The notes beneath the pieces are model-generated. The model saw only the letters and a list, made by a program, of their open reading frames with translations, made no database searches and had not been told where the DNA came from. Shown piece after piece: positions 7,775-15,136 of a DNA stretch of 64,000 nt. This stretch comes from Ruminococcaceae bacterium OttesenSCG-928-I18 (GTDB lineage Bacteria; Bacillota; Clostridia; Oscillospirales; Ruminococcaceae): positions 52,551 to 116,550 of the forward strand of contig JAJDHT010000002.1 of NCBI GenBank assembly GCA_030266325.1. The letters run 5' to 3'. A program made the position numbers and the translations under genes. Numbering within the stretch: position 1 is the first letter of the stretch; each line of letters opens with the position of its first letter.

Positions 7775-8170
7775 ATGAAAACCATAGAGGAGATCAGGGC
7801 GCATTTTCAGAAAGACCGCTTTGCTGCGAAACTGGGAATACAGATCGAAAGGGCCGGACAGGGCGAAGCGGTGTGCAGCGTGCAGGTGACGGAGGAGCAG
7901 AAGAATGCCCTGGGGCGCGTGCAGGGAGGTTTTCTTTTCACACTGGCCGATTTCACCTTCGCAGTGGCGGCCAACAGCCGCCAGATGGGTACGGTGACAC
8001 TGGACAGTCACATCCACTACCTTGCGGCACCGGCAGACGGCCGATTGACGGCGATGGCCGTCCCCAAAAGCACAGGCGGACGGATCTCCGTGTATGAGGT
8101 GTTCATCAGGGACGAACACGGGCAGGAGGTGGCCCTCATGACGGCCACAGGGTATAGAACCAGAGCCTGA
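7775..8170 (+). CDS. PaaI-type hotdog-fold thioesterase
   Basis: A 131-residue single hotdog domain. The motif NALGRVQGGFLFTLADFTFAVAAN is the family helix with the G-G and D residues that line the active site (compare HxxxxHGGxxxxLaD), followed by strands HIHYLAAPADGRLTA. Members hydrolyse acyl- or aryl-CoA thioesters in the cytoplasm; the phenylacetate link is only for the type member. The start at 7775 follows GGAGGTGAGCAG with ideal spacing, and TATACT lies at 7752-7757. It is monocistronic. Confidence 0.82.
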   Translation: MKTIEEIRAHFQKDRFAAKLGIQIERAGQGEAVCSVQVTEEQKNALGRVQGGFLFTLADFTFAVAANSRQMGTVTLDSHIHYLAAPADGRLTAMAVPKSTGGRISVYEVFIRDEHGQEVALMTATGYRTRA

Positions 8171-8227
8171 AAGAACCGAATATACCTGTTGTGGCGCATC
8201 ACATGAGTGTGCACCGCACGGTGCACA

Positions 8228-8259
8228 GCAAAAAATACCCGAAAACGGGTGTTTTTTGC
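8228..8259. terminator. Bidirectional terminator
   Basis: GCAAAAAATACCCG and CGGGTGTTTTTTGC form a stem around AAAA, with A and T runs on both sides. It serves the thioesterase gene on the forward strand and the 63-residue gene on the reverse strand. A GTGCACCG/CGGTGCAC palindrome precedes it (8211-8226). Confidence 0.8.
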
Positions 8260-8272
8260 CGTGGGGTGCTTG

Positions 8273-8464
8273 TCAGCTCAGAGTCTCACTCTCCAGAATG
8301 CTGCGCCCGGAGCTGATTTTTCGGTGCAACTGGTACAGTTCGTCCTCTTTTTCGTTGATCTTAGCCAACACCTCTTTGTATAAAACCAGCAAGTCTCCGG
8401 GTTGCAGCCCGCTCAGATCCCGGCTTTGGATGTAAAGCATGGCCAAATGTTCGTTGGTTCTCAT
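8273..8464 (-). CDS. Hypothetical 63-residue protein
   Basis: I do not recognise the family. The protein is mostly helical and charged (VLAKINEKEDELYQLHRKI), suggesting a short coiled coil, with no cysteine pairs or membrane segment. It is likely real: AAAGGAGGG precedes the ATG at good distance and a terminator follows the stop. A 37-residue zinc-ribbon gene lies about 100 bases upstream on the same strand. Confidence 0.6.
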   Translation of the reverse strand: MRTNEHLAMLYIQSRDLSGLQPGDLLVLYKEVLAKINEKEDELYQLHRKISSGRSILESETLS

Positions 8465-8568
8465 TGTGAAACCCTCCTTTTCGCATAGGATAAGGGTAAA
8501 CCGGAGCGAAAAAAAGAGAAGCCGGGCGAGAGACGGTCACCCTCGCGAGAAGGCCGGAAGTGGGGACG

Positions 8569-8682
8569 CTATTCCTCCGCCTCACTTATATTTTCTGCCG
8601 GGGCGAAGCAGACCGGGCACTTTTCGGGTTTCTCCTCACTTTCCCAGAGGTTGCCGCAGAGTTCACATTTCCACTTTTTCAT
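8569..8682 (-). CDS. Rubredoxin-like zinc-ribbon small protein (37 residues)
   Basis: It is too short for the ORF track. The product starts MKKWKCELCGNLWE and continues with PEKCPVCFAPA. The two CxxC pairs and the aromatic residue after the first pair match the rubredoxin-like domain found at the C-terminus of rubrerythrins. It may bind Fe or Zn and act as a small electron carrier or structural ribbon; it is shorter than true rubredoxin (about 52 residues). GGAGACGAAACGG precedes the ATG. Confidence 0.7.
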   Translation of the reverse strand: MKKWKCELCGNLWESEEKPEKCPVCFAPAENISEAEE

Positions 8683-8707
8683 CCGTTTCGTCTCCTTTTC
8701 CTTTATT

Positions 8708-8815
8708 CCCTACGAGTAGGGGTTTCATGTTTCATACCCCGCCTCTTGAGGCGGACCTGTCGGTCCGTGGCACCGATACCCCGTAGCCCAGCTGCGGGGA
8801 GTGCACTTCATTCAG
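8708..8815. repeat. Family B repeat, copy B1
   Basis: The copy has the family layout: CTACGAGTAGGGGTTTC, a CCCCGCC/GGCGG hairpin, CACCGATACCCCGTAG, CTGCGGGGAG and a terminal CTTCATT. It matches copies at 9584 and 12941. It fills the gap between two reverse-strand small genes. Confidence 0.75.
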
Positions 8816-9027
8816 ATTTCGATAAACCAGTCGGGCTTTGTGTAGTCCTGCCAGAGCTGCAAAGGCATGCCCGCCACAAGACAGGTATAACACCGCCCCT
8901 TTCCACGTATGGTTTTGCGTTTCAAAACCCTTCCGATGCGTACAAATTCACCTTGTAAATATACACCCACAGGGTCGTTGAATTTACTGGTGATGTCGTT
9001 GAGTACAACCACATTCTGCCGGCTCAT
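8812..9027 (-). CDS. Hypothetical 71-residue protein
   Basis: I do not recognise this protein. It is small and soluble, beginning MSRQNVVVLNDITSKF and rich in beta-type residues (GVYLQGEFVRIGRVLK), with one cysteine pair (CYTC). The start at 9027 follows GGAGGGTTTATT. A near-consensus promoter overlapped by a 41-base palindrome lies directly upstream, so it is probably a regulated single gene. Its stop lies at the edge of repeat copy B1. Confidence 0.6.
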   Translation of the reverse strand: MSRQNVVVLNDITSKFNDPVGVYLQGEFVRIGRVLKRKTIRGKGRCYTCLVAGMPLQLWQDYTKPDWFIEI

Positions 9028-9039
9028 AATAAACCCTCC

Positions 9040-9080
9040 ATATAGTAGTAATACAACAAAACGGTGTATTACTACTATAT
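9040..9080. promoter_or_regulatory. 41-bp palindrome (operator) over the promoter of the 71-residue gene
   Basis: ATATAGTAGTAATACA and its exact reverse complement flank a 9-base centre. The reverse-strand -10 box TATAGT (9079-9074) is inside one arm, and the -35 box TTTACA (9102-9097) is 17 bases further out. Transcription would start within the palindrome. The shape suits a GntR/YtrA-type repressor; no such gene is nearby. Confidence 0.6.
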
Positions 9081-9132
9081 ACGAACCCCGCCCTTTTGTA
9101 AAGAGGACGGGGTAAATTTCACAAATGGGGGG

Positions 9133-9381
9133 TTACTTCGAAACTTTTTTGACGATCCACAATAGAATGACGGAACCGAGAAGAGCCACAAAAATGCTCC
9201 ACAGGTTGAAACCGGTAACGCCTGTGCCGCCGAGCAGGCCGACAATAAGACCGCCGACAAATGCGCCTATGATGCCGACGATGATGTTGGTCAGGCAACC
9301 CATCTGTTTGTCGGTGTTCATGATTTTGCTGGCCAGCCAGCCGGCCAGCGCTCCAACGATGATCCAAGAAAGCAAACCCAT
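9133..9381 (-). CDS. GlsB/YeaQ/YmgE-family membrane protein
   Basis: An 82-residue protein with three glycine-rich membrane helices: LLSWIIVGALAGWLASKIM, then NIIVGIIGAFVGGLIVGLLGG, then a C-terminal helix ending KKVSK. This matches the transglycosylase-associated/GlsB stress-response family, which anchors the Asp23 envelope-stress protein in some Firmicutes. No Asp23 gene is seen here. The start at 9381 is preceded by GGAGGACAAGACA. The longer track ORF has no ribosome site. Confidence 0.85.
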   Translation of the reverse strand: MGLLSWIIVGALAGWLASKIMNTDKQMGCLTNIIVGIIGAFVGGLIVGLLGGTGVTGFNLWSIFVALLGSVILLWIVKKVSK

Positions 9382-9476
9382 TGTCTTGTCCTCCTGTATA
9401 AAATATTGCCTTATGTGAACAATACGAGGCAGAGGGCCCATTGTTGTCAAAAAGAGGACATTTTCGGGTCTGGCGA

Positions 9477-9758
9477 TCAGGCCCAAAAGAGCAAGAACAA
9501 AAACGCGGCGATGGAAAGCAGAAGACAGACGATGCCTGCGGCGAAGAGAAACCGGCTGAGATTGGCCGTGAAATTAGATGGATTACCCGCTGGTGGGGTC
9601 TCATGCCCCGCCCCTTGGGGCGGGCATGCCGGTTCCTGGCGCCGATACCCCGTAGTTTGCTGCGGGGAGCGCGCTTCATTTCGGGGCACGTATCGGCGGA
9701 TCAGTTCCCCAAGCACAACAAGTAGGAGGCCGAGCAACCCAAAGAGAAAAGCCAGCAT
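9477..9758 (-). CDS. Small two-helix membrane protein with a family B repeat inside it
   Basis: A 93-residue ORF starting MLAFLFGLLGLLLVVLGELI and ending in a second helix (FLFAAGIVCLLLSIAAFLFLLFWA). About 33 residues between the helices (from RNEARSPQQ to ETPPAG) are encoded entirely by repeat copy B2, without breaking the frame. AGGTGGTGATTCT precedes the ATG. Without the repeat the protein would be a roughly 60-residue two-helix peptide. The function is unknown, and whether the insertion is tolerated or inactivating cannot be told. Confidence 0.6.
   Translation of the reverse strand: MLAFLFGLLGLLLVVLGELIRRYVPRNEARSPQQTTGYRRQEPACPPQGAGHETPPAGNPSNFTANLSRFLFAAGIVCLLLSIAAFLFLLFWA
9584..9680. 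repeat. Family B repeat, copy B2 (inside an ORF)
   Basis: GGTGGGGTCTCATGCCCCGCC, GGCGGGCATGCC, CGCCGATACCCCGTAG, TGCTGCGGGGAGCGCGCTTCATT. It is nearly colinear with B1 and B3. It lies in frame in the reverse-strand ORF 9477-9758. Confidence 0.8.
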
Positions 9759-9888
9759 AGAATCACCACCTGCCTCATCCTAGCAGGCAAGTAGTGTCAA
9801 AAAATGACGAATGCTGTCGTTATGGCTGCCCCGTCCTGCGGCAAGGTACGATTTTACTCTGTTTATAAAAAGAGATTATTAAAGGGGC

Positions 9889-12255
9889 TTATATCTCTTT
9901 TTTGTGGATTTCGAGCGCGGCTTCCACAGATTTTCGCGCGTCCTTGACATAGTAGTCGGCACCGATCTTCATGGCAAAACTCTCGGTGAGCACGGCGCCG
10001 CCCACCATTACCTTACAGCTCAGGCCCTCTTCACGCAGAGCGGCGATGGTTTTCTCCATGGCGGGCAGGGTGGTGGTCATCAGTGCAGACAGGCCGACGA
10101 GTTTGGCGCCGTGCTCTTTGGCGGCGGCAACGATGGTTTGGGGGGGCACGTCCCTGCCCAGGTCGATGACGCGGAAGCCATAGTTTTCCAGCAGCACCTT
10201 CGCGATGTTTTTGCCGATGTCATGGATATCCCCCTGCACGGTGGCCACAATGACGGGGGGGCCGTCCAAATCCGACTGGCCGTATTGGTTGCGGATGACC
10301 TCGAAGGCCGCCTTGGCCGCCTCGGCCGAGGCGAGCAGCTGAGGCAGAAACAGAGTGCCTGCCTCAAAACCCTGGCCCACCGTGTCGAGCGCAGGCATCA
10401 TCTCTCCGTTGACCAAGGCGAGCCCCTCTGCGCCCTCTTCCAAAAGCCGCCGGGTTTCCGAGGCGGCCTCGGTGCGCAGGCCGGACTCAATGAGAGCGCG
10501 CAGGGGGGTGGCCCCTTTGTTTTTTGGGGTTGCGGCAGGGGACTCGGTCTCCCGGAAACGCCCGATATATCGCTGCGAGTCGGGGTCGAGGCCCATGAGA
10601 AGCTCGAAGGCGGCGATGGTGTCCATCATGTCGGATGCGCCGGGGTTGAGGATGGGAAGGTCGAGCCCCGCCCAGAGCGCGAGGTTGAGAAAGGTGCGGT
10701 TGACAAGCGGCCGGTTGGGCAGCCCGAAACTCACATTGCTGACGCCCAGCAGGGTTTTAAGACCGAGTGTTTCCTTGACAAGTAGGGTGGCCCGCAAGGT
10801 CTCCTCGGGTGTGGCGCCCCCGGCGCTCGCGGCGAGAGTCAGGCAGTCGATATAGACATCCTGCCTCTCCAGGCCGAAGCGGAGGGCCTGCAGAAGGATG
10901 TTTTCGGCGATGGCAAAACGCTCTTCGGCCGTTGCGGGAATGCCGCTTTCGTCCAGGGTGAGCCCGATGACGGCGGCGCCATACCGTTTACACAGCGGCA
11001 GGATGCTCTCCATCTTTTCGCGCTCGCCGCTGGTGGAGTTGACGAGGGGTTTGCCGTTGTAGACGCGCAGGGCGGCGGCCAGGGCGTCTGCGTTGGAACT
11101 GTCCAAAACAAGAGGCAGGTCGCAGACGGCCTGTACGGCCTTGACGGCCTTTGGCAGCAGCTGTACTTCATCCACGCCGGGCGCCCCGACGTTTACATCG
11201 AGAATGGCGGCACCGCTGCTCTCCTGCTCGGCGGCGAGGCTTTGCAGGTGGGAGAGGTCCCCGCTGGCAAGGGCCTGTTGTAAGCGCTTTTTGCCCGTGG
11301 GGTTGATCCTTTCCCCCACGGGGCGGATGCCGTCTATTGTGACGACCCGCGTGGCGCTGCTGAGAAGGCTTTGGGGTACATAGGCGGAGGGGGCGGGGCT
11401 GTGGTCCTGGACCAGGCGGGCCAGCGCTTTGATGAAATCCGGGTCTGTGCCGCAGCAGCCCCCGATAGCGGAAACTCCCAGATTCAGGTACCCCTCGCAC
11501 TCCCCGCAGAAAGCTTCGGCCGTGAGGTTGTATTGGCCGGTGAGCGGGTCGGGCAGGCCGGCGTTCGGCTTGACGAACACGGCGGTGTTCGCCGCTTTGC
11601 ACAGGCGCTTTGCCAGCGGCAGGATGGCACGGGGCCCGAGGGAGCAGTTGATCCCGAGGGCATCGGCACCGAGCGGGCCGAGGCTGGCCGCCATGGCCTC
11701 TACAGAGACCCCTGCGAAAGTGCGCCCATTTTCTTCGAAACTCATCGAGACGATGACGGGCAGAGTGCTGTGTTCCTTGGCGGCCAGCAGTGCGGCCCGC
11801 GCTTCGTACAGGTCGGTCATGGTCTCAATGGCGATGAGGTCGGCGCCGGCCTTTTCACCGGCAGCGGTCATTTCTGCAAAGAGGGAGTAAGCGTCCTCGA
11901 ACGCCAGTGTACCCGTGGGTTCCAGCAGTTCACCCAGCGGGCCAATATCCAGCGCCACGCGCGCGCCGGTTCCCTCGCAGGCTTTTTTTGCACAGGACAC
12001 CGCCGCCTGGATGACGGCGGACACGGTAAGGTCGCTCCCTGCAAGTTTTTTGGCATTGGCGCCGAAGGTGTTGGCGTAGACGATGTCGGCGCCGGCCTGA
12101 ATGTAGGCGCGGTGAATTTCGGTGAGCTTTTCGGGGGCGGTGAAGACCATCTCCTCGGGTCTTGCACCTGCGGCCAGCCCCGCGGCCTGCAACATGGTAC
12201 CCATGGCGCCGTCCAGCAAGGTGAAGCGGCCTTTTTTAAAGACTTGGTTTTCCAC
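9889..12255 (-). CDS. metH: Cobalamin-dependent methionine synthase (no activation domain)
   Basis: A 788-residue protein that transfers methyl from methyltetrahydrofolate to homocysteine through cobalamin. Domains in order: homocysteine methyltransferase barrel (residues about 1-290; zinc ligands in GINCSLG and GGCCGTDP), pterin-binding barrel (about 315-590; GERINPTGKK), B12 cap and B12-binding domain (about 600-788; the cobalamin-ligand motif DIHDIG). The SAM-binding activation domain found in E. coli MetH is absent, but the gene directly upstream encodes it. The GTG start at 12255 is preceded by AGAGGGGAACTACT and lies inside the end of the upstream gene (20-base overlap), so the two are translationally coupled. 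Confidence 0.93.
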   Translation of the reverse strand: MENQVFKKGRFTLLDGAMGTMLQAAGLAAGARPEEMVFTAPEKLTEIHRAYIQAGADIVYANTFGANAKKLAGSDLTVSAVIQAAVSCAKKACEGTGARVALDIGPLGELLEPTGTLAFEDAYSLFAEMTAAGEKAGADLIAIETMTDLYEARAALLAAKEHSTLPVIVSMSFEENGRTFAGVSVEAMAASLGPLGADALGINCSLGPRAILPLAKRLCKAANTAVFVKPNAGLPDPLTGQYNLTAEAFCGECEGYLNLGVSAIGGCCGTDPDFIKALARLVQDHSPAPSAYVPQSLLSSATRVVTIDGIRPVGERINPTGKKRLQQALASGDLSHLQSLAAEQESSGAAILDVNVGAPGVDEVQLLPKAVKAVQAVCDLPLVLDSSNADALAAALRVYNGKPLVNSTSGEREKMESILPLCKRYGAAVIGLTLDESGIPATAEERFAIAENILLQALRFGLERQDVYIDCLTLAASAGGATPEETLRATLLVKETLGLKTLLGVSNVSFGLPNRPLVNRTFLNLALWAGLDLPILNPGASDMMDTIAAFELLMGLDPDSQRYIGRFRETESPAATPKNKGATPLRALIESGLRTEAASETRRLLEEGAEGLALVNGEMMPALDTVGQGFEAGTLFLPQLLASAEAAKAAFEVIRNQYGQSDLDGPPVIVATVQGDIHDIGKNIAKVLLENYGFRVIDLGRDVPPQTIVAAAKEHGAKLVGLSALMTTTLPAMEKTIAALREEGLSCKVMVGGAVLTESFAMKIGADYYVKDARKSVEAALEIHKKEI

Positions 12256-12922
12256 AGTAGTTCCCCTCTTTTCTCTGTACACAGTTTTCGAAAAGGATGC
12301 AGTGGTCGCATCCGGCAAGTTTTCCCTCTACAGGGTGATCGGCGATGCCGAGCAGGGCGGTGATGCTTTTCCTGGGAAGTAAAATGCCGCTTTGGCTGAC
12401 CGAAAGGCCTATGGCGCGTGGCCCGTCGAGCAGGCGCAATAAATCACGCTGCAGCTCGATGGGCAGGTCGCCATAACCCGGCGAAAACCTTCCGGTGAGA
12501 AACTGCCCCTGTGTTTCTGTCTGCTGCCGCAGCTGCCTTTCCGCCTCGTTTGCATATTGCTCCGCCAGCGTAGAGGCGGCGGTGTCCATCAGGACAGCCA
12601 GCTCCACACTCGTGGCCTCCGCTTTGCGTATGGCGGCTTCGGGCCTCTGCCCGAGGGTGAGGGCCAAAAGAAGAACCGACGAGCACCCCGCCAGGTGCGC
12701 CGCAATGTCGCGGCCGGTGAGGGTGGTTTCACTTGTCCCCAGCCGCAGGCCGGCGCCAAGCGGGAAAGAGGCGTAGAGAAAGCGCGGTTTTGCCGCCTGC
12801 TGCACGGCATGGCAAGCCGCCGTAAGTTTTGCCTCTGTCTGCTCGTCGGCAGGTAAACCCCTATACCCCAGAGCGGAGAGAACCCCGGCGCGGTCTACAG
12901 GCAAAACGTTTTTGAATTGCAT
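12236..12922 (-). CDS. Methionine synthase activation-domain protein
   Basis: A 228-residue protein with the Met_synt_B12 activation fold: a central GRFSPGYGDLPIELQ (the RxSxGYxxxP SAM-contact region of MetH) and GLSVSQSGILLPRKSITALLGI. The C-terminus adds a cysteine cluster (CDHCILFENC, then C nine residues on) that may bind a metal or Fe-S centre. It would bind SAM and reductively re-methylate inactive cob(II)alamin on the adjacent MetH. The start at 12922 follows AAAGGAGAG; the longer ORF is translated repeat B3. The two genes form a split MetH operon. Confidence 0.87.
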   Translation of the reverse strand: MQFKNVLPVDRAGVLSALGYRGLPADEQTEAKLTAACHAVQQAAKPRFLYASFPLGAGLRLGTSETTLTGRDIAAHLAGCSSVLLLALTLGQRPEAAIRKAEATSVELAVLMDTAASTLAEQYANEAERQLRQQTETQGQFLTGRFSPGYGDLPIELQRDLLRLLDGPRAIGLSVSQSGILLPRKSITALLGIADHPVEGKLAGCDHCILFENCVQRKEGNYCGKPSL

Positions 12923-12940
12923 GGGGTCTCTCCTTTGCAT

Positions 12941-13035
12941 CCCGAGGGGCGGGGTCTCACACCCCGCCCCCCTGGGGCGGATGTGTGCTCCCATGACGCC
13001 GATACCCCGCAGATTGCTGCGGGGAGCGCTTCATT
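12941..13035. repeat. Family B repeat, copy B3
   Basis: GAGGGGCGGGGTCTCACACCC, GGGGCGGATGTGTGCTCCCATG, CGCCGATACCCCGCAG, TTGCTGCGGGGAGCGCTTCATT. It lies directly upstream of the methionine synthase activation gene. Confidence 0.8.
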
Positions 13036-13091
13036 CGGCGCCTTTTTGCATAGGTTCAGTATACACTGGAAAAGCGGCCACTGTAAAGCGC

Positions 13092-13144
13092 AGGGGGGAG
13101 GCCACATGAAATTTACCAGATAAACGACGCGACGGGGACACTCC
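13092..13144. repeat. Partial family A repeat, copy A6
   Basis: GCCACATGAAATTTACCAGATAAACGACGC through GGGGACACTCC matches one half of copy A4 (CACATGAAATGTACCCGATACACAACGCGG...GGGACACTCCC). It ends about 26 bases before the T-box promoter. Confidence 0.6.
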
Positions 13145-13169
13145 GGGAAAAGGGGAGGATATTTTTGTA

Positions 13170-13198
13170 TTGACAAGAGAAAAGCACTGTGATACTAT
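13170..13198 (+). promoter_or_regulatory. Promoter of the T-box/lyase transcript
   Basis: TTGACA (13170-13175), an exact 17-base spacer, and TACTAT (13193-13198). The leader RNA would start near 13205. Confidence 0.7.
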
Positions 13199-13203
13199 TA
13201 TCA

Positions 13204-13507
13204 CCATATTACAACGGCTGTGATGGAGACAAAGGCGTTGCCTATGCCGGAACCGTCTTTTGGGCGGACTAGAGATTCTGCGGTGGGTGCAAGCAGAACC
13301 CGTATGGCGCGTATCATTACACTCCGGAGCCGGTGTGCTGAAAAGACCGCTGAGTAGGCATGCCCGGGTGCCCCCGTTACAGGGCTAGGGTTCGCAGGAC
13401 CCGAAGAGTGACGGTGTATCAACATCGTAAGCAGGGTGGTACCGCGCAAGCGTTTTCGCTTTCGTCCCTTGAACAGAGGTCTGTTCGGGTGGCGGAAGTT
13501 TTTTTAT
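13204..13507 (+). promoter_or_regulatory. T-box leader, specifier codon probably UAC (tyrosine)
   Basis: The leader has the conserved T-box sequence AGGGTGGTACCGCG (13433-13446), which pairs with the uncharged tRNA acceptor end in the antiterminator. The distal stem I has AGAGATTCTGCGGTGGGTGCAAGCAGAA-type structure. On the 3' side of stem I, TAC (13318-13320) is followed by ACTCCGGAG, the usual spacing of a specifier codon before the GGAG element. UAC reads tyrosine tRNA. A GAACAG/CTGTTC stem followed by seven T (about 13470-13506) is the terminator. The neighbouring alternative ATT (Ile) fits the spacing less well. Confidence 0.8.
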
Positions 13508-13584
13508 GCCCAAAACCCGGCAGAGACACATTTGTTTTGCCCGCCTGCGAAGGGCACGCCAACACCGAGGACGGGGAGGAAATA

Positions 13585-15051
13585 ATGATGGCAGCAGAAG
13601 CGTACAACAAAATCGAGTTTTTTTCGGGGGACAGCATTCCGCTTGAAATGCATAAGGTGCGGATGGTACAGCGGCTCTACCTGCTGCCCATCGAAGAGCG
13701 CCTGGCGGCGATGCAGCAGGCGGGAAACAACACCTTTTTGCTGAAAAACCGCGATGTTTTTATCGACATGTTGACGGACAGCGGTGTGAACGCGATGAGC
13801 GAACAACAGTACGCCGCCATGCTGATGGCCGACGACAGCTACGCGGGCAGCGAGACCTTTTTCCGCCTGCAGAAGACGCTGCAGGAGATTTTTGGCAAAG
13901 AGTATTTCCTGCCCACCCACCAGGGGCGCGCCGCCGAAAACATTTTGGCGAACGCCTTTGTGACGTCCGGCAGCCACACCATGATGAACTATCACTTCAC
14001 CACCACGAAGGCGCATATTACGCGCCTTGGGGGAACCGTGCACGAGGTGACCACGGACGAAGTGCTGAACGTGGACAGCACCGAGCCATTTAAGGGGAAT
14101 ATCGACCTGCAAAAACTCAAGGCCACGATAGACGAAGTGGGCGCTGACAAGGTGGCCTTCGTGCGCATCGAGGCGGGCACAAACCTGGTTGGCGGGCAGC
14201 CGGTTTCCCTGCAGAATATGCGGGAAGTCTCGCAACTGTGCCGCCGTTTGGGCATCATGGTGGTGCTGGACGCGAGCCTTTTGGCCGACAACCTCTTTTT
14301 TATCAAGACGCGCGAAGAGGCCTGTCGGGAGAAATCCATTGCGGAAATCGTACTGGAGATGTCGCAGCTGATGGACATCATCTATTTCTCGGCGAGGAAA
14401 CTGGGTTGCGCACGCGGCGGCGGCATTCTCACCTCGAGTGAGGAACACTTCAAAAAAATGCGGACACTCGTAACCCTTTACGAAGGGTTTCTCACCTATG
14501 GCGGCATGTCTGTGCGCGAGATGGAGGCGCTTGCCGTGGGTATGCGCGAGACTTTGGACGTCCATGTCATCAGCCAGACGCCGCTGTATGTGGAGGCGCT
14601 TGGCAAGGAGCTCGACAAAAACGGGGTTCCCACGGTGAAGCCCTGGGGCGGGCTAGGCTGCCATGTGGACGCCACCCGGTTTGTGCAGGGCATTCCTCAG
14701 GACCAATACCCCGCGGGGGCTTTGGCCGCGGCCATTTTCATCACAGGCGGCATACGCGGCATGGAACGCGGCACCCTTTCGGAACAGCGCAACGAAGACG
14801 GCAGCGAACACCTGGCCGACATGGAACTGGTGCGCCTGGCTGTGCCGAAGCGGGTTTTCACCTACTCGCAGATTAAATACGTGGCCGACCGCGTTTCGTG
14901 GTTATACGAAAACCGCGAGCTGATTGGCGGGCTGGAATTTGAAGAGGAACCCGAGACCCTGCGCTTTTTCCTCGGCCGCTTGCGTCCCATAGGGGACTGG
15001 CAGGAAAAACTGGTGGCCAAGTTTAAAAAGGATATGCCCACCGGAGTGTAA
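13585..15051 (+). CDS. Tyrosine phenol-lyase/tryptophanase family PLP enzyme
   Basis: A 488-residue fold-type-I PLP enzyme. Family motifs: NTFLLKNRDVFIDMLTDSG (substrate and monovalent-cation region), PTHQGRAAENI (PLP phosphate region), NLVGGQPVSLQNM, DASLLADNLFFIK (PLP Asp), and SARKLGCARGGG (Schiff-base Lys). The family removes the side chain from tyrosine (to phenol) or tryptophan (to indole), releasing pyruvate and ammonia, and can run in reverse. Sequence alone does not settle the substrate; the tyrosine-type T-box favours tyrosine. The ATG at 13585 is preceded by GGGGAGGAAATA; the track ORF wrongly extends through the leader. Confidence 0.85.
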   Translation: MMAAEAYNKIEFFSGDSIPLEMHKVRMVQRLYLLPIEERLAAMQQAGNNTFLLKNRDVFIDMLTDSGVNAMSEQQYAAMLMADDSYAGSETFFRLQKTLQEIFGKEYFLPTHQGRAAENILANAFVTSGSHTMMNYHFTTTKAHITRLGGTVHEVTTDEVLNVDSTEPFKGNIDLQKLKATIDEVGADKVAFVRIEAGTNLVGGQPVSLQNMREVSQLCRRLGIMVVLDASLLADNLFFIKTREEACREKSIAEIVLEMSQLMDIIYFSARKLGCARGGGILTSSEEHFKKMRTLVTLYEGFLTYGGMSVREMEALAVGMRETLDVHVISQTPLYVEALGKELDKNGVPTVKPWGGLGCHVDATRFVQGIPQDQYPAGALAAAIFITGGIRGMERGTLSEQRNEDGSEHLADMELVRLAVPKRVFTYSQIKYVADRVSWLYENRELIGGLEFEEEPETLRFFLGRLRPIGDWQEKLVAKFKKDMPTGV

Positions 15052-15082
15052 AAAGACCTTGGGTTTCTCAAAAAGAAGAGAG

Positions 15083-15122
15083 GCGCCCTCCCGTTTTGCC
15101 GCGGGAGGGCGCTGCATTTTTG
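15083..15122 (+). terminator. Terminator of the lyase gene
   Basis: GCGCCCTCCCG pairs with CGGGAGGGCGC, followed by TGCATTTTTG, about 30 bases after the stop codon. Confidence 0.85.
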
Positions 15123-15136
15123 TTTGTTTTGGGATA

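Noticed and set aside
13360-13584. N-terminal extension of the lyase ORF
   Set aside because: This segment is the T-box leader RNA; the open frame is chance.
13504-14565. 353-residue reverse ORF opposite the lyase
   Set aside because: It is a shadow of the PLP enzyme; no ribosome site or motif is present.
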